Positions 7,827 to 15,597 of a DNA stretch of 43,277 nucleotides are shown one piece after another; positions within the stretch are counted from its first letter, which is position 1; every line of letters begins with the position of its first letter. A program made the translations under genes and the position numbers. The notes beneath the pieces are model-generated. The model was not told the DNA's origin. It saw nothing but the letters and a program-made list of their open reading frames with translations, and ran no database searches. Origin of the DNA: Pseudomonadota bacterium (lineage in GTDB: Bacteria; Pseudomonadota; Gammaproteobacteria; Xanthomonadales; Rhodanobacteraceae); assembly GCA_018240505.1 (NCBI GenBank), contig JAFEFQ010000001.1:1-43277 (forward strand), given 5' to 3'.

Positions 7827-7851
7827 CCGGGGGCGCCAAACGCGCCCCCGG
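7827..7851. terminator. Strong GC hairpin after relA
   Basis: A ten-base-pair stem, CCGGGGGCGC/GCGCCCCCGG, with loop CAAAC, lies 37 bases after the relA stop and between two convergent genes. There is no T-run on either strand, so it may stabilise 3' ends or act with Rho rather than being a classical intrinsic terminator. Confidence 0.45.
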
Positions 7852-7880
7852 GGCCATGCCGATGTTGCGCAGCGATTCGC

Positions 7881-9020
7881 TCAGCGTCCCGGTACGCGAC
7901 AGCACTTCGCGTATACGAACGGGCTGACGCTGGTCGATCCGCCATAGTAGAAAAAGGCGTAGCCATCGCCGGCGACCTGCACGTACATGTTGGCGAAGTC
8001 GCCGTTGGCTCCATGGTGCGTGGATACGCGGGTGTAGCCGGCTGGGCAACTCGGGGCGGAGGTATTTCCGTTACGGGTCGTCGTGTTCAGGGTCAGGGTG
8101 CCACCCGCGGTGGTTGTGCAGTCGAGCGCCGTTGCCTCCGGGCGCACGAACGACCCGGTAACGTCCACGATCACGTGGGTGGTGGCCGACGTCAAAACCG
8201 TGAATCCGAAGCTGGGGCTGGTGCTGAGCGGCAGAATGCCGCCGTTTGAGGCAACCTGGCCGCCGGCAAAGTTCACCCAACTGGTGGCGGGGACCGTGCC
8301 GCCCGTTGCGAAGGCCGTCAAATAACTGCCCGGCACGGCGGTCTGGCCATTGGCATCGACCGTGATGTTGACCGCGACCGCACCCGCGAGACCTTGGCCA
8401 AGATAGCCGGTCCACGGATTGCAGCCGGCGCCGCCCTGGCCGGTATTGCTCGGGGTCACCACGAAATTTCGTGCGATGGTGCCCACGACTATGCCGCCCG
8501 CCACACGCGTATCGACGATACGGCACGGAGAGGCCAGAGGGATGTAAGTGAGGTCGTCGGCTACGTCGCCCAACGCGTCCGGCTGTATCGCCGGGGCGAT
8601 CTTGCCGCCGCCGAGGGAGTTTGCGGCCAGCATCGCGTCGCTGACATTGCCCTTGGCCTGCACCTGCGCGAACGTGCTTTCCGGGTTCGTCATCAGCGCG
8701 TTGACCATCTCCGTGTGCCAACGTGCGGGCAGGCCGGCCTCGGCCGCCGATTGCGCGAATTGGTCCGCGATCTGCGTGGCATGCGCGAGCTTGGACTGGG
8801 CGCGGGCCAGTTGCGCCGGGCTGATCCCGTCGGAAGTCGCGCGAGCCTTCGCCATGGCGGAAGGCTGAGCCGCTGTGGTGGCAAGCTGAGCCGTCATGGC
8901 GGAAGGCTGAGCCGCTCTGGCCGATGCGTCCATGCCAACATCGGCCGCGCCCACTGCCGTCGAAATGGCGCCGGCGAGCAGCGCGGGAACGAAAAGACGA
9001 ATTGTGTTCAGCGATTTCAT
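7881..9020 (-). CDS. Secreted beta-rich protein with PCRIVDTR domain
   Basis: A 379-residue exported protein of unknown function. A signal peptide (LFVPALLAGAISTAVGAA) covers about residues 8-25. An Ala/Gln-rich helical segment with a duplicated AQPSAM motif follows, encoded by two near-identical 25-base repeats at about 8852-8876 and 8896-8920. The central part carries PCRIVDTR, AVAVNITV and VIVDVTGSF, motifs of a beta-sandwich or beta-helix domain found on many secreted proteins. The C-terminal 80 residues are Cys/Thr/Gly-rich and include CPAGYTRVSTHHG and a C-C pair. The ATG at 9020 follows GGGGCAC, a weak ribosome site. Third codon positions look less GC-rich than in neighbouring genes, which could mean recent acquisition or relaxed selection. 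Surface or extracellular localisation is inferred. Confidence 0.8.
   Translation of the reverse strand: MKSLNTIRLFVPALLAGAISTAVGAADVGMDASARAAQPSAMTAQLATTAAQPSAMAKARATSDGISPAQLARAQSKLAHATQIADQFAQSAAEAGLPARWHTEMVNALMTNPESTFAQVQAKGNVSDAMLAANSLGGGKIAPAIQPDALGDVADDLTYIPLASPCRIVDTRVAGGIVVGTIARNFVVTPSNTGQGGAGCNPWTGYLGQGLAGAVAVNITVDANGQTAVPGSYLTAFATGGTVPATSWVNFAGGQVASNGGILPLSTSPSFGFTVLTSATTHVIVDVTGSFVRPEATALDCTTTAGGTLTLNTTTRNGNTSAPSCPAGYTRVSTHHGANGDFANMYVQVAGDGYAFFYYGGSTSVSPFVYAKCCRVPGR
8852..8920. repeat. Pair of 25-base direct repeats in the secreted-protein gene
   Basis: Two copies of catggcggaaggctgagc (extended by about seven further matching bases), 44 bases apart in the N-terminal coding region. 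They encode the duplicated AQPSAM peptide. Such a repeat could expand or contract by slippage in multiples that need not keep frame. Confidence 0.6.
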
Positions 9021-9403
9021 TTAGTGCCCCATATGGTTGAGTGATGAACAACAAAGCGTCCTTGCGAGCGACTCCAACCCTTCGAACACGAACGGCAACG
9101 GTGCGGATCGCAACCGTACGCAACTCGGTATCGCCAGCTTCTTCACGAAAGCGGAAAGGGAATTACAGCAGGGGGCTGCGGGCGCGAGTCCCTTCTTCGC
9201 CGGGGCCGCTTTCGATGCCGGTCGTCGGGAGCGCGCGAAGCGGAAAGCAATCGGTCGCCGGCGGGTTGCCGATGGTTCGGAACAGCCTGCGCAGACGGCC
9301 GCGCACGGCCTGCGGCCCGGATGGGGCCGGGTCGCCTGGCGCAGCGGCGGGTGGATTTGCGGGAAACGGGGCCGGAAAATCTGGACCGTATGACCGCCAG
9401 GGT
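9021..9403. other. 383-bp gene-free interval
   Basis: No convincing gene is visible. It must hold the promoter of the secreted-protein gene starting at 9020, but I see no good -35/-10 pair. A TTG-started 118-codon frame on the plus strand (9037-9393) lacks the GC-rich third positions of the surrounding genes and ends in a Trp/Arg/Gly-rich tail unlike a real protein. No clear hairpin with a T-run follows the lipoprotein stop at 9404. Confidence 0.5.
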
Positions 9404-11098
9404 TTATTCGCCGAGGTCGACGGTCTCGCGCATGCCGATGCCGTTGGCGTTGGCCTCGAAGATGAATTCGCCGGAGCGGATCATCTTCTCGTACAGACCG
9501 AACAGTCGGGTTTGCGTGCCGAACCGGGCCTTCTGTTCGGCCGGCATCGCAGCCTGCATCAGATCCGCATACTTGCCGAGCAGCCCATACAGCGCGCCGG
9601 AGAAATGCACGCGCAGGAACACCGGCGTCGCGCCCGGCGGCGCGGCGAAGTAGGCGCCGAGCGTGGCCTCGCTGCCCTGGCCCGCGGCGAGCGCGATCGC
9701 CTTGTCGGTCAGCGCGAGCCAGACCGGCGGCAGCTGCGCCGAAGCGGGCAGCAGGCTCGCCGGCAGCGCCACCGGCTTGCCGTCGGTCGTGATCTGGAGG
9801 TCCTTGAGCTGCGGCAGCGCCATCTGCGCCATGCCGACCGCGGCGAGCGGATTGTTCGTCGCGATCAGCATGCGCGAGGCGACGTCGGGCACCCTGGAAT
9901 CCTTGCGCGGCTCCAGCTTGTCGAGGGTCATGCGCACGCCGGTCAAGTCGCTGAACGGCGGCGGGATCGTCGCGCCGAGCTGCGCTTTCGACTTCGCGAA
10001 CGCCGTGTTGAGGTCGGCGAATTCGGGGCAGGCGAATGGCTTCGCCGCGACCGCATCGGCCTGCGTGAGCCAGAACTCCTTCAGCTTGAGCAGCGGCGTG
10101 GCCAGGCTGAGGTCGAACAGGCCCTCGGCCGACGCGCCGGTGCCGGGCGCGGGCGCGAGCGCGGCCATCAGCGCCTGCGCGAGCGCGGGCTCGGTCTCCA
10201 ATTGCATGGCGATACGCAACTGCGGCGGCGCGTAAGTCTCGGCGCCGGCGACGATGCGCGGGAATTTCTGCGCGATCGCCCGGGCCTCCTCGATGCAGGC
10301 CGGACTGTCCTTGGCCACGTCGGTCGGCAGTTTCAGTGCCTTGGCGATTTCCAGATCGGCGCCGGTCGGCATGTTCGACAGGCGTTGCGTGATCGCGGCG
10401 AAATCGAGATAGCCTTCGCCGTAGGGTGAATAATTATACTTTTTCGCAATTGCCTGCAGCGTGCCGGCGTCGAACAGGTTCTTGTCGGGCCGGGTGATGC
10501 CGAGCAGCAGCTGCTTGACCGTGTCGTTGGCGTCGCTCGGCCACAGCGTGGCGACGAGTTGCGAACCCTGCACCGCGACCGCGACCTGCACGTCCTTGTC
10601 GCCGAACTGCCAGTACTCCTGCGCGCCGGTCTTGCCGGTCGGAATCTTCTCGCCGACCTTGCCTTCGACGCGCGCGATCATCGCCTTGAACGCGGCCGCG
10701 TCGCCGAGATCCAGGCGCAGCACCGGGACCAGGCCGACGCCGTAGATCGCGACGCGCGCATCGGGCTTGTAGCCGAGCTCGCGCAGCTTGGCGAACGTGT
10801 CGCGGCCGCGCAGTTCGTCGAGCACGGCGGCGAGGATCTTCGTCTCGCGTTCGCCGAGCGCCTTCTGCTGCTTGAGCAGGCCGTCGTACAGGTCGATCAC
10901 GATCGGCATCACTGCCTGCAACTGGCGCTGCGACCAGTCGGTCATCGCCTGCGGCTGCGGCTCGAGATTGGCCCAGGCGTACGGCGTGTCCGCGGGCGCG
11001 TAGGCGAGCGGCTGGTCCGTGCCCGGTTGCGGCTTGGCGCAGGCGCCGAGGATGGCGGCGGAGAGCGCGAGAACGGCGTAGCGGGCGGCCTTGTTCAT
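9404..11098 (-). CDS. Large predicted lipoprotein of unknown function
   Basis: A 564-residue protein with a lipoprotein signal sequence: the N-terminus MNKAARYAVLALSAAILGAC ends in an LGAC lipobox, so Cys20 should be lipidated. The residue after Cys is Ala, which favours outer-membrane sorting under the usual Lol rule. The rest is alpha/beta with no repeats or enzyme motif I recognise. It may belong to a family of large Xanthomonadales lipoproteins, but I cannot name a domain. The ATG at 11098 follows GGAAA. It lies 74 bases downstream of pyrB on the same strand and may be co-transcribed or independent. One oddity is an AT-rich codon cluster encoding KKYNYS at about 10428-10452. Confidence 0.85.
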   Translation of the reverse strand: MNKAARYAVLALSAAILGACAKPQPGTDQPLAYAPADTPYAWANLEPQPQAMTDWSQRQLQAVMPIVIDLYDGLLKQQKALGERETKILAAVLDELRGRDTFAKLRELGYKPDARVAIYGVGLVPVLRLDLGDAAAFKAMIARVEGKVGEKIPTGKTGAQEYWQFGDKDVQVAVAVQGSQLVATLWPSDANDTVKQLLLGITRPDKNLFDAGTLQAIAKKYNYSPYGEGYLDFAAITQRLSNMPTGADLEIAKALKLPTDVAKDSPACIEEARAIAQKFPRIVAGAETYAPPQLRIAMQLETEPALAQALMAALAPAPGTGASAEGLFDLSLATPLLKLKEFWLTQADAVAAKPFACPEFADLNTAFAKSKAQLGATIPPPFSDLTGVRMTLDKLEPRKDSRVPDVASRMLIATNNPLAAVGMAQMALPQLKDLQITTDGKPVALPASLLPASAQLPPVWLALTDKAIALAAGQGSEATLGAYFAAPPGATPVFLRVHFSGALYGLLGKYADLMQAAMPAEQKARFGTQTRLFGLYEKMIRSGEFIFEANANGIGMRETVDLGE

Positions 11099-11172
11099 TC
11101 GGGGTTTCCTTTCGACTTGCGGAATGCGGGCGTTTGTCGTGGCAAGACGGAAAAAGACGCGGCGACGGAACG

Positions 11173-12129
11173 TCAGCGACGCTCGAGCAGCTCGGCGAGC
11201 ACGGCCATGCGCGCGAACACGCCGTTGCCGACCTGCTCGAGGATCAGCGACTGCGTGCCGTCGGCGACCGCGTCGGCGATCTCGACGTTGCGATTGATCG
11301 GCCCCGGGTGCATGACCAGGCAGCCCGGCTTCGCGCGCGCGAGGCGGGCCGCGTCGAGGCCATAGCGCGCGAAGTAGTCGGCCTCGGACGGGATCGCCGC
11401 GGCTTCCATGCGTTCCTTCTGCAGGCGCAGCATGATCACCGCATCGCAGCCGGCGACGGCCTCGTCGAAATTCTGGAGATGGGTACATTGCGCGAATGCG
11501 GCCGAATCCGCTTCCGGCAGCAACTCGGGCGGCGCGCACAGACGCAGGTCGCGCACGCCGAGCGTGCGCAGCACGTCGACGTCGGAGCGCGCGACGCGCG
11601 AGTGGCGGATGTCGCCGCAGATCACGATGCTCAGCCGCGAGAAATCCGCGACATGGCGGCGCAGCGTCAGCGCATCGAGCAGGCCCTGGGTCGGATGCGC
11701 GTGGTTGCCGTCGCCGGCATTGAGCACCGCGGCATCGGAGCGCAGGTTGCGCGCGATCGTCGCGGGCGTGCCCGACTCCTTGTGGCGCACGACGAAGGCG
11801 TCGCTGTGCATCGCCTCGAGCGTGTGGATCGTGTCGAGCAGGCTTTCGCCCTTGACCGTGGACGAGCGCTCGATATCGAAGTTGATCACGAGCGCGCCGA
11901 GCCGCTGCGCGGCGAGGTCGAACGAGGTGCGCGTGCGCGTGGACGGCTCGAAGAACAGGTTGATCAGCGTGCGCCCGGCGAGCAGGTCGAGCGGGCGCGC
12001 GCCGCCCTGGCTGTCGCGGCGCATCGCTTCCGCGCGGTCCAGCATGCGTTCGACGACTGCGCGCGGCAGGCCGGCGAGCGTGATCAGGTGGCGCAGGCGG
12101 CCGTCGGCCGAGAGTTGCAGTTCTTGCAT
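11173..12129 (-). CDS. pyrB: Aspartate carbamoyltransferase catalytic subunit
   Basis: A 318-residue enzyme catalysing carbamoyl phosphate plus aspartate to carbamoyl aspartate, the committed step of pyrimidine synthesis. The carbamoyl-phosphate loop STRTRTSF, the mobile-loop Lys in VKGESLLDT, HPTQ, HSRVARS and LRLQKERM carry the known catalytic and aspartate-binding residues. HPGPINR near the C-terminus matches non-E. coli members. No pyrI or dihydroorotase-like pyrC' gene is adjacent, unlike the Pseudomonas pyrBC' arrangement. The order pyrB-ruvX-yqgE-tonB-gshB is conserved with Pseudomonas. A 99-base gap from ruvX holds a hairpin with flanking A and T tracts, so pyrB probably has some transcription of its own; I see no obvious attenuator peptide. 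Confidence 0.95.
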   Translation of the reverse strand: MQELQLSADGRLRHLITLAGLPRAVVERMLDRAEAMRRDSQGGARPLDLLAGRTLINLFFEPSTRTRTSFDLAAQRLGALVINFDIERSSTVKGESLLDTIHTLEAMHSDAFVVRHKESGTPATIARNLRSDAAVLNAGDGNHAHPTQGLLDALTLRRHVADFSRLSIVICGDIRHSRVARSDVDVLRTLGVRDLRLCAPPELLPEADSAAFAQCTHLQNFDEAVAGCDAVIMLRLQKERMEAAAIPSEADYFARYGLDAARLARAKPGCLVMHPGPINRNVEIADAVADGTQSLILEQVGNGVFARMAVLAELLERR

Positions 12130-12190
12130 GGCTTGCCGATAACGAGGTTGGGAAGAAGAACAGCGCAGCGGAAGAAGCGGATTTTATTGA

Positions 12191-12220
12191 AAAGTGCGGT
12201 CAGGGATGGCCGCTTTTTGA
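12191..12220. terminator. Bidirectional terminator-like hairpin between ruvX and pyrB
   Basis: GCGGTC (12196-12201), a six-base loop, then GGCCGC (12208-12213), followed on the plus strand by TTTTT. On the minus strand, the direction of the genes, the stem has one mismatch (C-A) and is followed by ACTTTTC, with an A-rich tract before it. It would reduce ruvX readthrough into pyrB. Confidence 0.5.
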
Positions 12221-12228
12221 TTTTGCGA

Positions 12229-12711
12229 TCAAGGATGAGCGCAAAAATTACTCTCGCGCAGCCACTGCTCGACGATGATTTCCGCGGCGATCGCGTCGAG
12301 CGCCGCGGCGTGCTTGCGCTTGGCCGAGCCGGAGGCGCGCCGCTCGGCGAAGCGCTCGGAAGCGGCGCGCGAGGTCAGGCGTTCGTCGACGAGGTTCACC
12401 GGCAGCGCGTGGCGCTCGTGCAAGGCGTCGGCGAATGCGCGCGCGCCTTGGCTGTTCGCCTGTTCGCCCGAATCCAGGGTCAGCGGCAGGCCGACGAGCA
12501 GCGCATCGGGGCGCCATTCGCGCAGCAATGCGGCGATGCGGGTGAAGTCCGGCCCGTTGGCGCCGTTGCCGACGACTTCGAGCGCGCGCGCGCTGCCGGT
12601 CACGCGGTTGCCGACCGCGACGCCGATGCGGCGGGCGCCGTAGTCGAAGCCCAGGACGACGGTATGGGGCCGAGGGCTGAGGGCCGAGGGCAGGGCAGGG
12701 TTTTGCGGCAT
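12229..12711 (-). CDS. ruvX: RuvX/YqgF-type RNase H-fold nuclease (16S rRNA 5' processing)
   Basis: An RNase H-like protein of 160 residues from the ATG at 12711. The family matures the 5' end of 16S rRNA and is also called the Holliday junction resolvase homologue YqgF. Visible motifs: VLGFDYGARRIGVAVG with the first catalytic Asp, LLVGLPLTLDSGE, and VDERLTSRAASE with the second acidic cluster; the third Asp is in AALDAIAAEIIVE. The ATG at 12744 would add eleven residues and is also possible (AAGGGTGG precedes it). The shorter form is nearer family length. Its N-terminal segment before the core (ALPSALSPRP) is encoded by a seven-base-period repeat and is unlikely to be functional. It follows yqgE, as in most proteobacteria. 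Confidence 0.9.
   Translation of the reverse strand: MPQNPALPSALSPRPHTVVLGFDYGARRIGVAVGNRVTGSARALEVVGNGANGPDFTRIAALLREWRPDALLVGLPLTLDSGEQANSQGARAFADALHERHALPVNLVDERLTSRAASERFAERRASGSAKRKHAAALDAIAAEIIVEQWLRESNFCAHP
12667..12694. repeat. Heptad repeat (GGGCYGA) at the 5' end of ruvX
   Basis: Three consecutive seven-base units, GGGCCGA, GGGCTGA, GGGCCGA, then a degenerate GGGCAGG. They are translated as part of the extra N-terminus of RuvX on the minus strand. Inverted copies lie about 100 bp away at 12784-12804. Confidence 0.6.
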
Positions 12712-12783
12712 GTACGGCCTTGCTTCGATTTTCCGGTTTTCCATCCACCCTTGTCCCGGCGGCGATATCCCGAGCCAAGACTT

Positions 12784-12804
12784 TCGGCCCTCAGCCCTCA
12801 GCCC
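12784..12804. repeat. Heptad repeat (TCRGCCC), inverted relative to 12667-12694
   Basis: TCGGCCC followed by two TCAGCCC units, just after the yqgE stop. It is the reverse complement of the array inside ruvX, so the ruvX start region is flanked by facing heptad arrays that could form a long-range stem in the yqgE-ruvX transcript. Confidence 0.6.
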
Positions 12805-12810
12805 TGGCTC

Positions 12811-13374
12811 CTAAGCATTCCCGGCCTGGCTGGACAGATTCGCCACGTTGACCCCGATCAGTTTCGCCGCCGATTCCCAGCGTCGCTCGAGCGGGACGTC
12901 GAAGAGAATGCGCTGATCGGGCTCGGCGGTGAGCCAGGCGTTCTGCTTGATCTCGTCCTCGAGCTGGCCCGCGCCCCAGCCGGCGTAGCCGAGTGCGACG
13001 ATCGCGCGCCGCGGGCCCTTGCCCTCGGCGATCGCGACGAGCACATCGCGCGACGTGGTCACGCTGAGCGACTCGGAAATGCGGTACGAGGATTCCCAGA
13101 CGCCGTCGGCCGAATGCAGCACGAAGCCGCGCTCGGGCTGCACCGGGCCACCGATCAGCACCGGCGCATCCTCGACCTCGGCGAGCTGCGACTTCAGCCC
13201 CATCTGCGCGAGCACGTCGCCCAGGCGGTATTCGGACAGGCGGTTGATGACCACGCCCATCGCGCCTTCGCCGGAATGCTGGCAGATCAGCGCCACGCTG
13301 CGCACGAAGCTCGGATCGCGCATGTTCGGCATCGCGATCAGGAACTGGTTGGCGAGGGCGGTGAGGGCGAGCAT
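12811..13374 (-). CDS. yqgE: YqgE/AlgH family protein (UPF0301)
   Basis: A 187-residue member of UPF0301. Characteristic segments are NQFLIAMPNMRDPSFVRSV, GAMGVVINR, VLIGGPVQPERGFVLH and GYAGWGAGQLEDEI. The biochemical role of the family is unsettled; the Pseudomonas homologue AlgH has been linked to alginate regulation. The gene sits between tonB and ruvX as in Pseudomonas. No ribosome site precedes the ATG at 13374. Instead TACAAT lies six bases before it, suggesting a leaderless transcript in addition to any readthrough from tonB, whose stop is 39 bases upstream. Confidence 0.93.
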   Translation of the reverse strand: MLALTALANQFLIAMPNMRDPSFVRSVALICQHSGEGAMGVVINRLSEYRLGDVLAQMGLKSQLAEVEDAPVLIGGPVQPERGFVLHSADGVWESSYRISESLSVTTSRDVLVAIAEGKGPRRAIVALGYAGWGAGQLEDEIKQNAWLTAEPDQRILFDVPLERRWESAAKLIGVNVANLSSQAGNA

Positions 13375-13380
13375 GTCGCG

Positions 13381-13386
13381 ATTGTA
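13381..13386 (-). promoter_or_regulatory. Candidate leaderless promoter -10 of yqgE
   Basis: TACAAT on the minus strand ends six bases before the yqgE ATG. Immediately upstream (13390-13410) is an imperfect palindrome, GCACGG/CCGTGC around CGTGCACG with one extra G, which could be an operator or the tonB 3' hairpin. No strong -35 element is visible. Confidence 0.5.
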
Positions 13387-13413
13387 CAGGCACGGGCGTG
13401 CACGCCGTGCAGG

Positions 13414-14283
13414 TCAACGCGTCTTGAGCACGTCGCCCGGCTGGAATTCCCAGGTGCGCGTGATGTACAGCTCGTCGTAGTTCATGTTCGCCGGCAGCGG
13501 CGGGAACGGCGCGGCGAGGCGGACGATGCGGATCGCGGCTTCGTCGAGCAACTTGAATCCGCTCGACTGGATGATGTCCACGCTGGCCAGGCTGCCGTCG
13601 CGCTTGATCCCGGTGGTGAGCAGCAGGCTCAGCGTGCGGCCGTTCTGCAATTGCTGGCGGCGCGCCTCGTCGGGGTAGTTGAGATTGCCGATGCGCTCGA
13701 CGCGCGTGACCCAGCCTGCCTGGTAGGCCGCGTCGGTGGCTTCCCGGGTATTTGCCGAGATGTATTTCTTCTTGGGCCGCTTGGCGTAACCCTGGGTTTC
13801 GCTGTGCAACTCGTTGGCGAGGCGCGCCATTTCGAGCTTGCGTTCGGCGAGCGCATCCGGATTGGGTCTGGCCGTGTCCGGTTGCTCGGTCGCCTGGGTC
13901 TGCGTGCGCACGGCGAAGTCGGATTTCTTCTGCGTCAGCAGTTCGTGCTCGCCCGGCGGCTGTGGTACCCGCTTGCCGGTCTCGACCGGTATTGGCGCGA
14001 TGCCGGGTTGTGGCTTCGGCAGCGGCGCGCTGACCAGATCGGTCGGGCGCACGGCCTTGTCGCTGCTGCCGCCGCCTTCGTTGTTTGCATTGGCGAGAAA
14101 ATCGGCCTTCTCCGGCTTCGTGCCGGTCGCCGACTGGACCAGGATCACGTCGAGCGAGGGCAGGCGCGGCGCCGGCTTGACGTAGTCGAAGGTGAGGCCG
14201 AGCACGACCACCGCATGTGCGATGATCGAAAACAGCATGGTGACGGAGAGGCGTTCCCCGCTTGCGGACGCAGGCGTGCTCAC
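13414..14283 (-). CDS. tonB: TonB-like energy transducer (TonB3-type) of the pil region
   Basis: A 289-residue TonB-family protein. An N-terminal membrane anchor (LFSIIAHAVVVLGLTF) precedes a periplasmic linker rich in Pro, Lys and Gln. The C-terminal TonB domain contains LNYPDEARRQQLQNG, the SSGF.LLDEAAIRIV motif and a terminal beta strand. TonB proteins transmit proton-motive force to outer-membrane partners with ExbB/ExbD; neither is encoded here. In P. aeruginosa the gene in this position, tonB3, is reported to affect twitching motility, which fits the adjacent pil genes. The GTG start at 14283 overlaps the gshB stop (GTGA), so translation is probably coupled. The linker between anchor and TonB domain is long and lacks a regular Pro-Lys ladder. 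Confidence 0.87.
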   Translation of the reverse strand: MSTPASASGERLSVTMLFSIIAHAVVVLGLTFDYVKPAPRLPSLDVILVQSATGTKPEKADFLANANNEGGGSSDKAVRPTDLVSAPLPKPQPGIAPIPVETGKRVPQPPGEHELLTQKKSDFAVRTQTQATEQPDTARPNPDALAERKLEMARLANELHSETQGYAKRPKKKYISANTREATDAAYQAGWVTRVERIGNLNYPDEARRQQLQNGRTLSLLLTTGIKRDGSLASVDIIQSSGFKLLDEAAIRIVRLAAPFPPLPANMNYDELYITRTWEFQPGDVLKTR

Positions 14284-15233
14284 GCGCGCGCCGCGACGCG
14301 TTCGAGCGCGTCGAACAGTTGCCCGGCGATGTTGAGGCCGAACTGCGCGTCGAGTTCGCGAATGCAGGTCGGCGAGGTGACGTTGACCTCGGTGAGCCAG
14401 TCGCCGATCACGTCGAGGCCGACGAAGCGCAGCCCGCGACGCACGAGTTCGGGGCCGACCTGCGCCGCGATCCAGCGGTCGCGCTCGCTCAGCGGCACGC
14501 CGACGCCCTTGCCGCCGCGCGCGAGGTTGCCGCGGAATTCGTCGCCCTGCGGCATGCGCGCGAGCGCGTACGGCACGGGCTCGCCGTCGATCAGCAGGAT
14601 GCGCTTGTCGCCGGCCTTGATCTCGGGGATGAACTTTTGCGCCATCGCGAACTCGCGGCCCTCGCGGGTTAGCGTCTCGAGGATGACGTTGAGATTGGGA
14701 TCCTCGCCCGAACTGAGGAAGATGCTGCGGCCGCCCATGCCGTCCAGCGGCTTGAGCACGACCTTGCCGTGCTCGTGCGCGAACGCCTTGAGCGCCGTGG
14801 CGTCGCGCGCGACGAGCGTGGGCGCGATGCATTGCGGGAAGTGCAGGGCGAACAGTTTTTCGTTCGCGTCGCGCAACGCACGCGGATCGTTGACCACCTG
14901 CGCACCGCCGGCCTGGGCGCGGTCGAGCACCATCGTGTCGTAGAGGAACTGCGAATCGAATGGCGGATCCTTGCGCGCGAGGATCACGTTCACCTGGCGC
15001 AGGTCGATCCATGCATGCTCGCCGAGGGTGAACCAGCCGCGCGGATCGTCGCGCACCTCGAGCGGCGCCGCGTGCGCCCACGGCTCGGCGCCGCGCAGGG
15101 CGAGGCTGCCCTGGGTGAGATACAGCAGCCGATAGCCGCGCCGCTGCGCTTCGAGCAGCATGGCGAACGTGGAGTCCTTCTTGATGTGGATGGCCTCGAT
15201 CGGGTCCATCAACACGGCGACGGTCGGGGTCAT
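14280..15233 (-). CDS. gshB: Glutathione synthetase
   Basis: A 317-residue ATP-grasp enzyme joining gamma-glutamylcysteine and glycine to make glutathione; E. coli GshB has 316 residues. Visible: the N-terminal MDPIEAIHIKKDSTFAML, the ATP-grasp segment VVLKPLDGMGGRSIF, the glycine-rich loop NLARGGKGVGVPLSERD, and the metal/substrate segment VGLDVIGDWLTEVNVTSPT. It is the first gene of the minus-strand gshB-tonB pair and diverges from the pil operon across about 360 bases. The ATG at 15233 is close to the conserved N-terminus; only a weak ribosome site is seen. Confidence 0.95.
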   Translation of the reverse strand: MTPTVAVLMDPIEAIHIKKDSTFAMLLEAQRRGYRLLYLTQGSLALRGAEPWAHAAPLEVRDDPRGWFTLGEHAWIDLRQVNVILARKDPPFDSQFLYDTMVLDRAQAGGAQVVNDPRALRDANEKLFALHFPQCIAPTLVARDATALKAFAHEHGKVVLKPLDGMGGRSIFLSSGEDPNLNVILETLTREGREFAMAQKFIPEIKAGDKRILLIDGEPVPYALARMPQGDEFRGNLARGGKGVGVPLSERDRWIAAQVGPELVRRGLRFVGLDVIGDWLTEVNVTSPTCIRELDAQFGLNIAGQLFDALERVAARA

Positions 15234-15597
15234 CGGTTACCGTTGTCTGGTTCGGTATTGCATTTCGATGTAGCATTCGCGCCAAGTCGCGCTAAAAACG
15301 TGACGTGGCGCACATGTTCGTTCGCTGCGCGCTGTCTATACTAACATCCAGTTTCAGGGGGCTTGCAGATGATCGGTCGAGCGCGGCGTCGATGACGCCG
15401 GCGGCGCCGTGTGCATTCCAGAGCGCCCTCGTCGCTGTTCCGCTTGACAGGGCCGCGCGCTTGAGATTAAACCGCAGACCTGTTCGAATGTTCGAGAGTA
15501 TTGCGTCGCGATGGACGCAATGATCGGCGAGTCGGGGCTCGCCCGGCCGTTCGCGGCGGAACGACGACAACAACGCATGCAGGGCGGAGGAAAGCAC
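15234..15597. promoter_or_regulatory. Divergent gshB/pilG control region
   Basis: A 364-base gene-free region between divergent operons. It holds a perfect -35 hexamer TTGACA at 15445-15450, with a weak -10 (TTAAAC) 17 bases further at 15468-15473, pointing toward pilG. A near-consensus -10, TATACT, lies at 15337-15342 without a good -35. A long 5' leader would precede pilG if either is used. No hairpin with a T-run or riboswitch-like structure was recognised. Confidence 0.35.
15257..15285 (-). promoter_or_regulatory. Candidate sigma70 promoter for gshB
   Basis: TTGGCG and TGCAAT on the minus strand are separated by 17 bases, about 24 bases before the gshB ATG. Each hexamer matches about four of six consensus positions. 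Low-confidence, by-eye call. Confidence 0.3.

Noticed and set aside
9037..9393. 118-codon plus-strand frame upstream of the secreted-protein gene
   Set aside because: Starts at TTG with no ribosome site, third positions are not GC-rich like real genes here, and the C-terminal part is Trp/Arg/Gly-rich without a plausible fold.
11097..11539. N-terminal extension of the lipoprotein gene into pyrB
   Set aside because: The extra residues are an Arg-rich antisense-frame read of pyrB. The lipobox signal sequence fixes the start at 11098.
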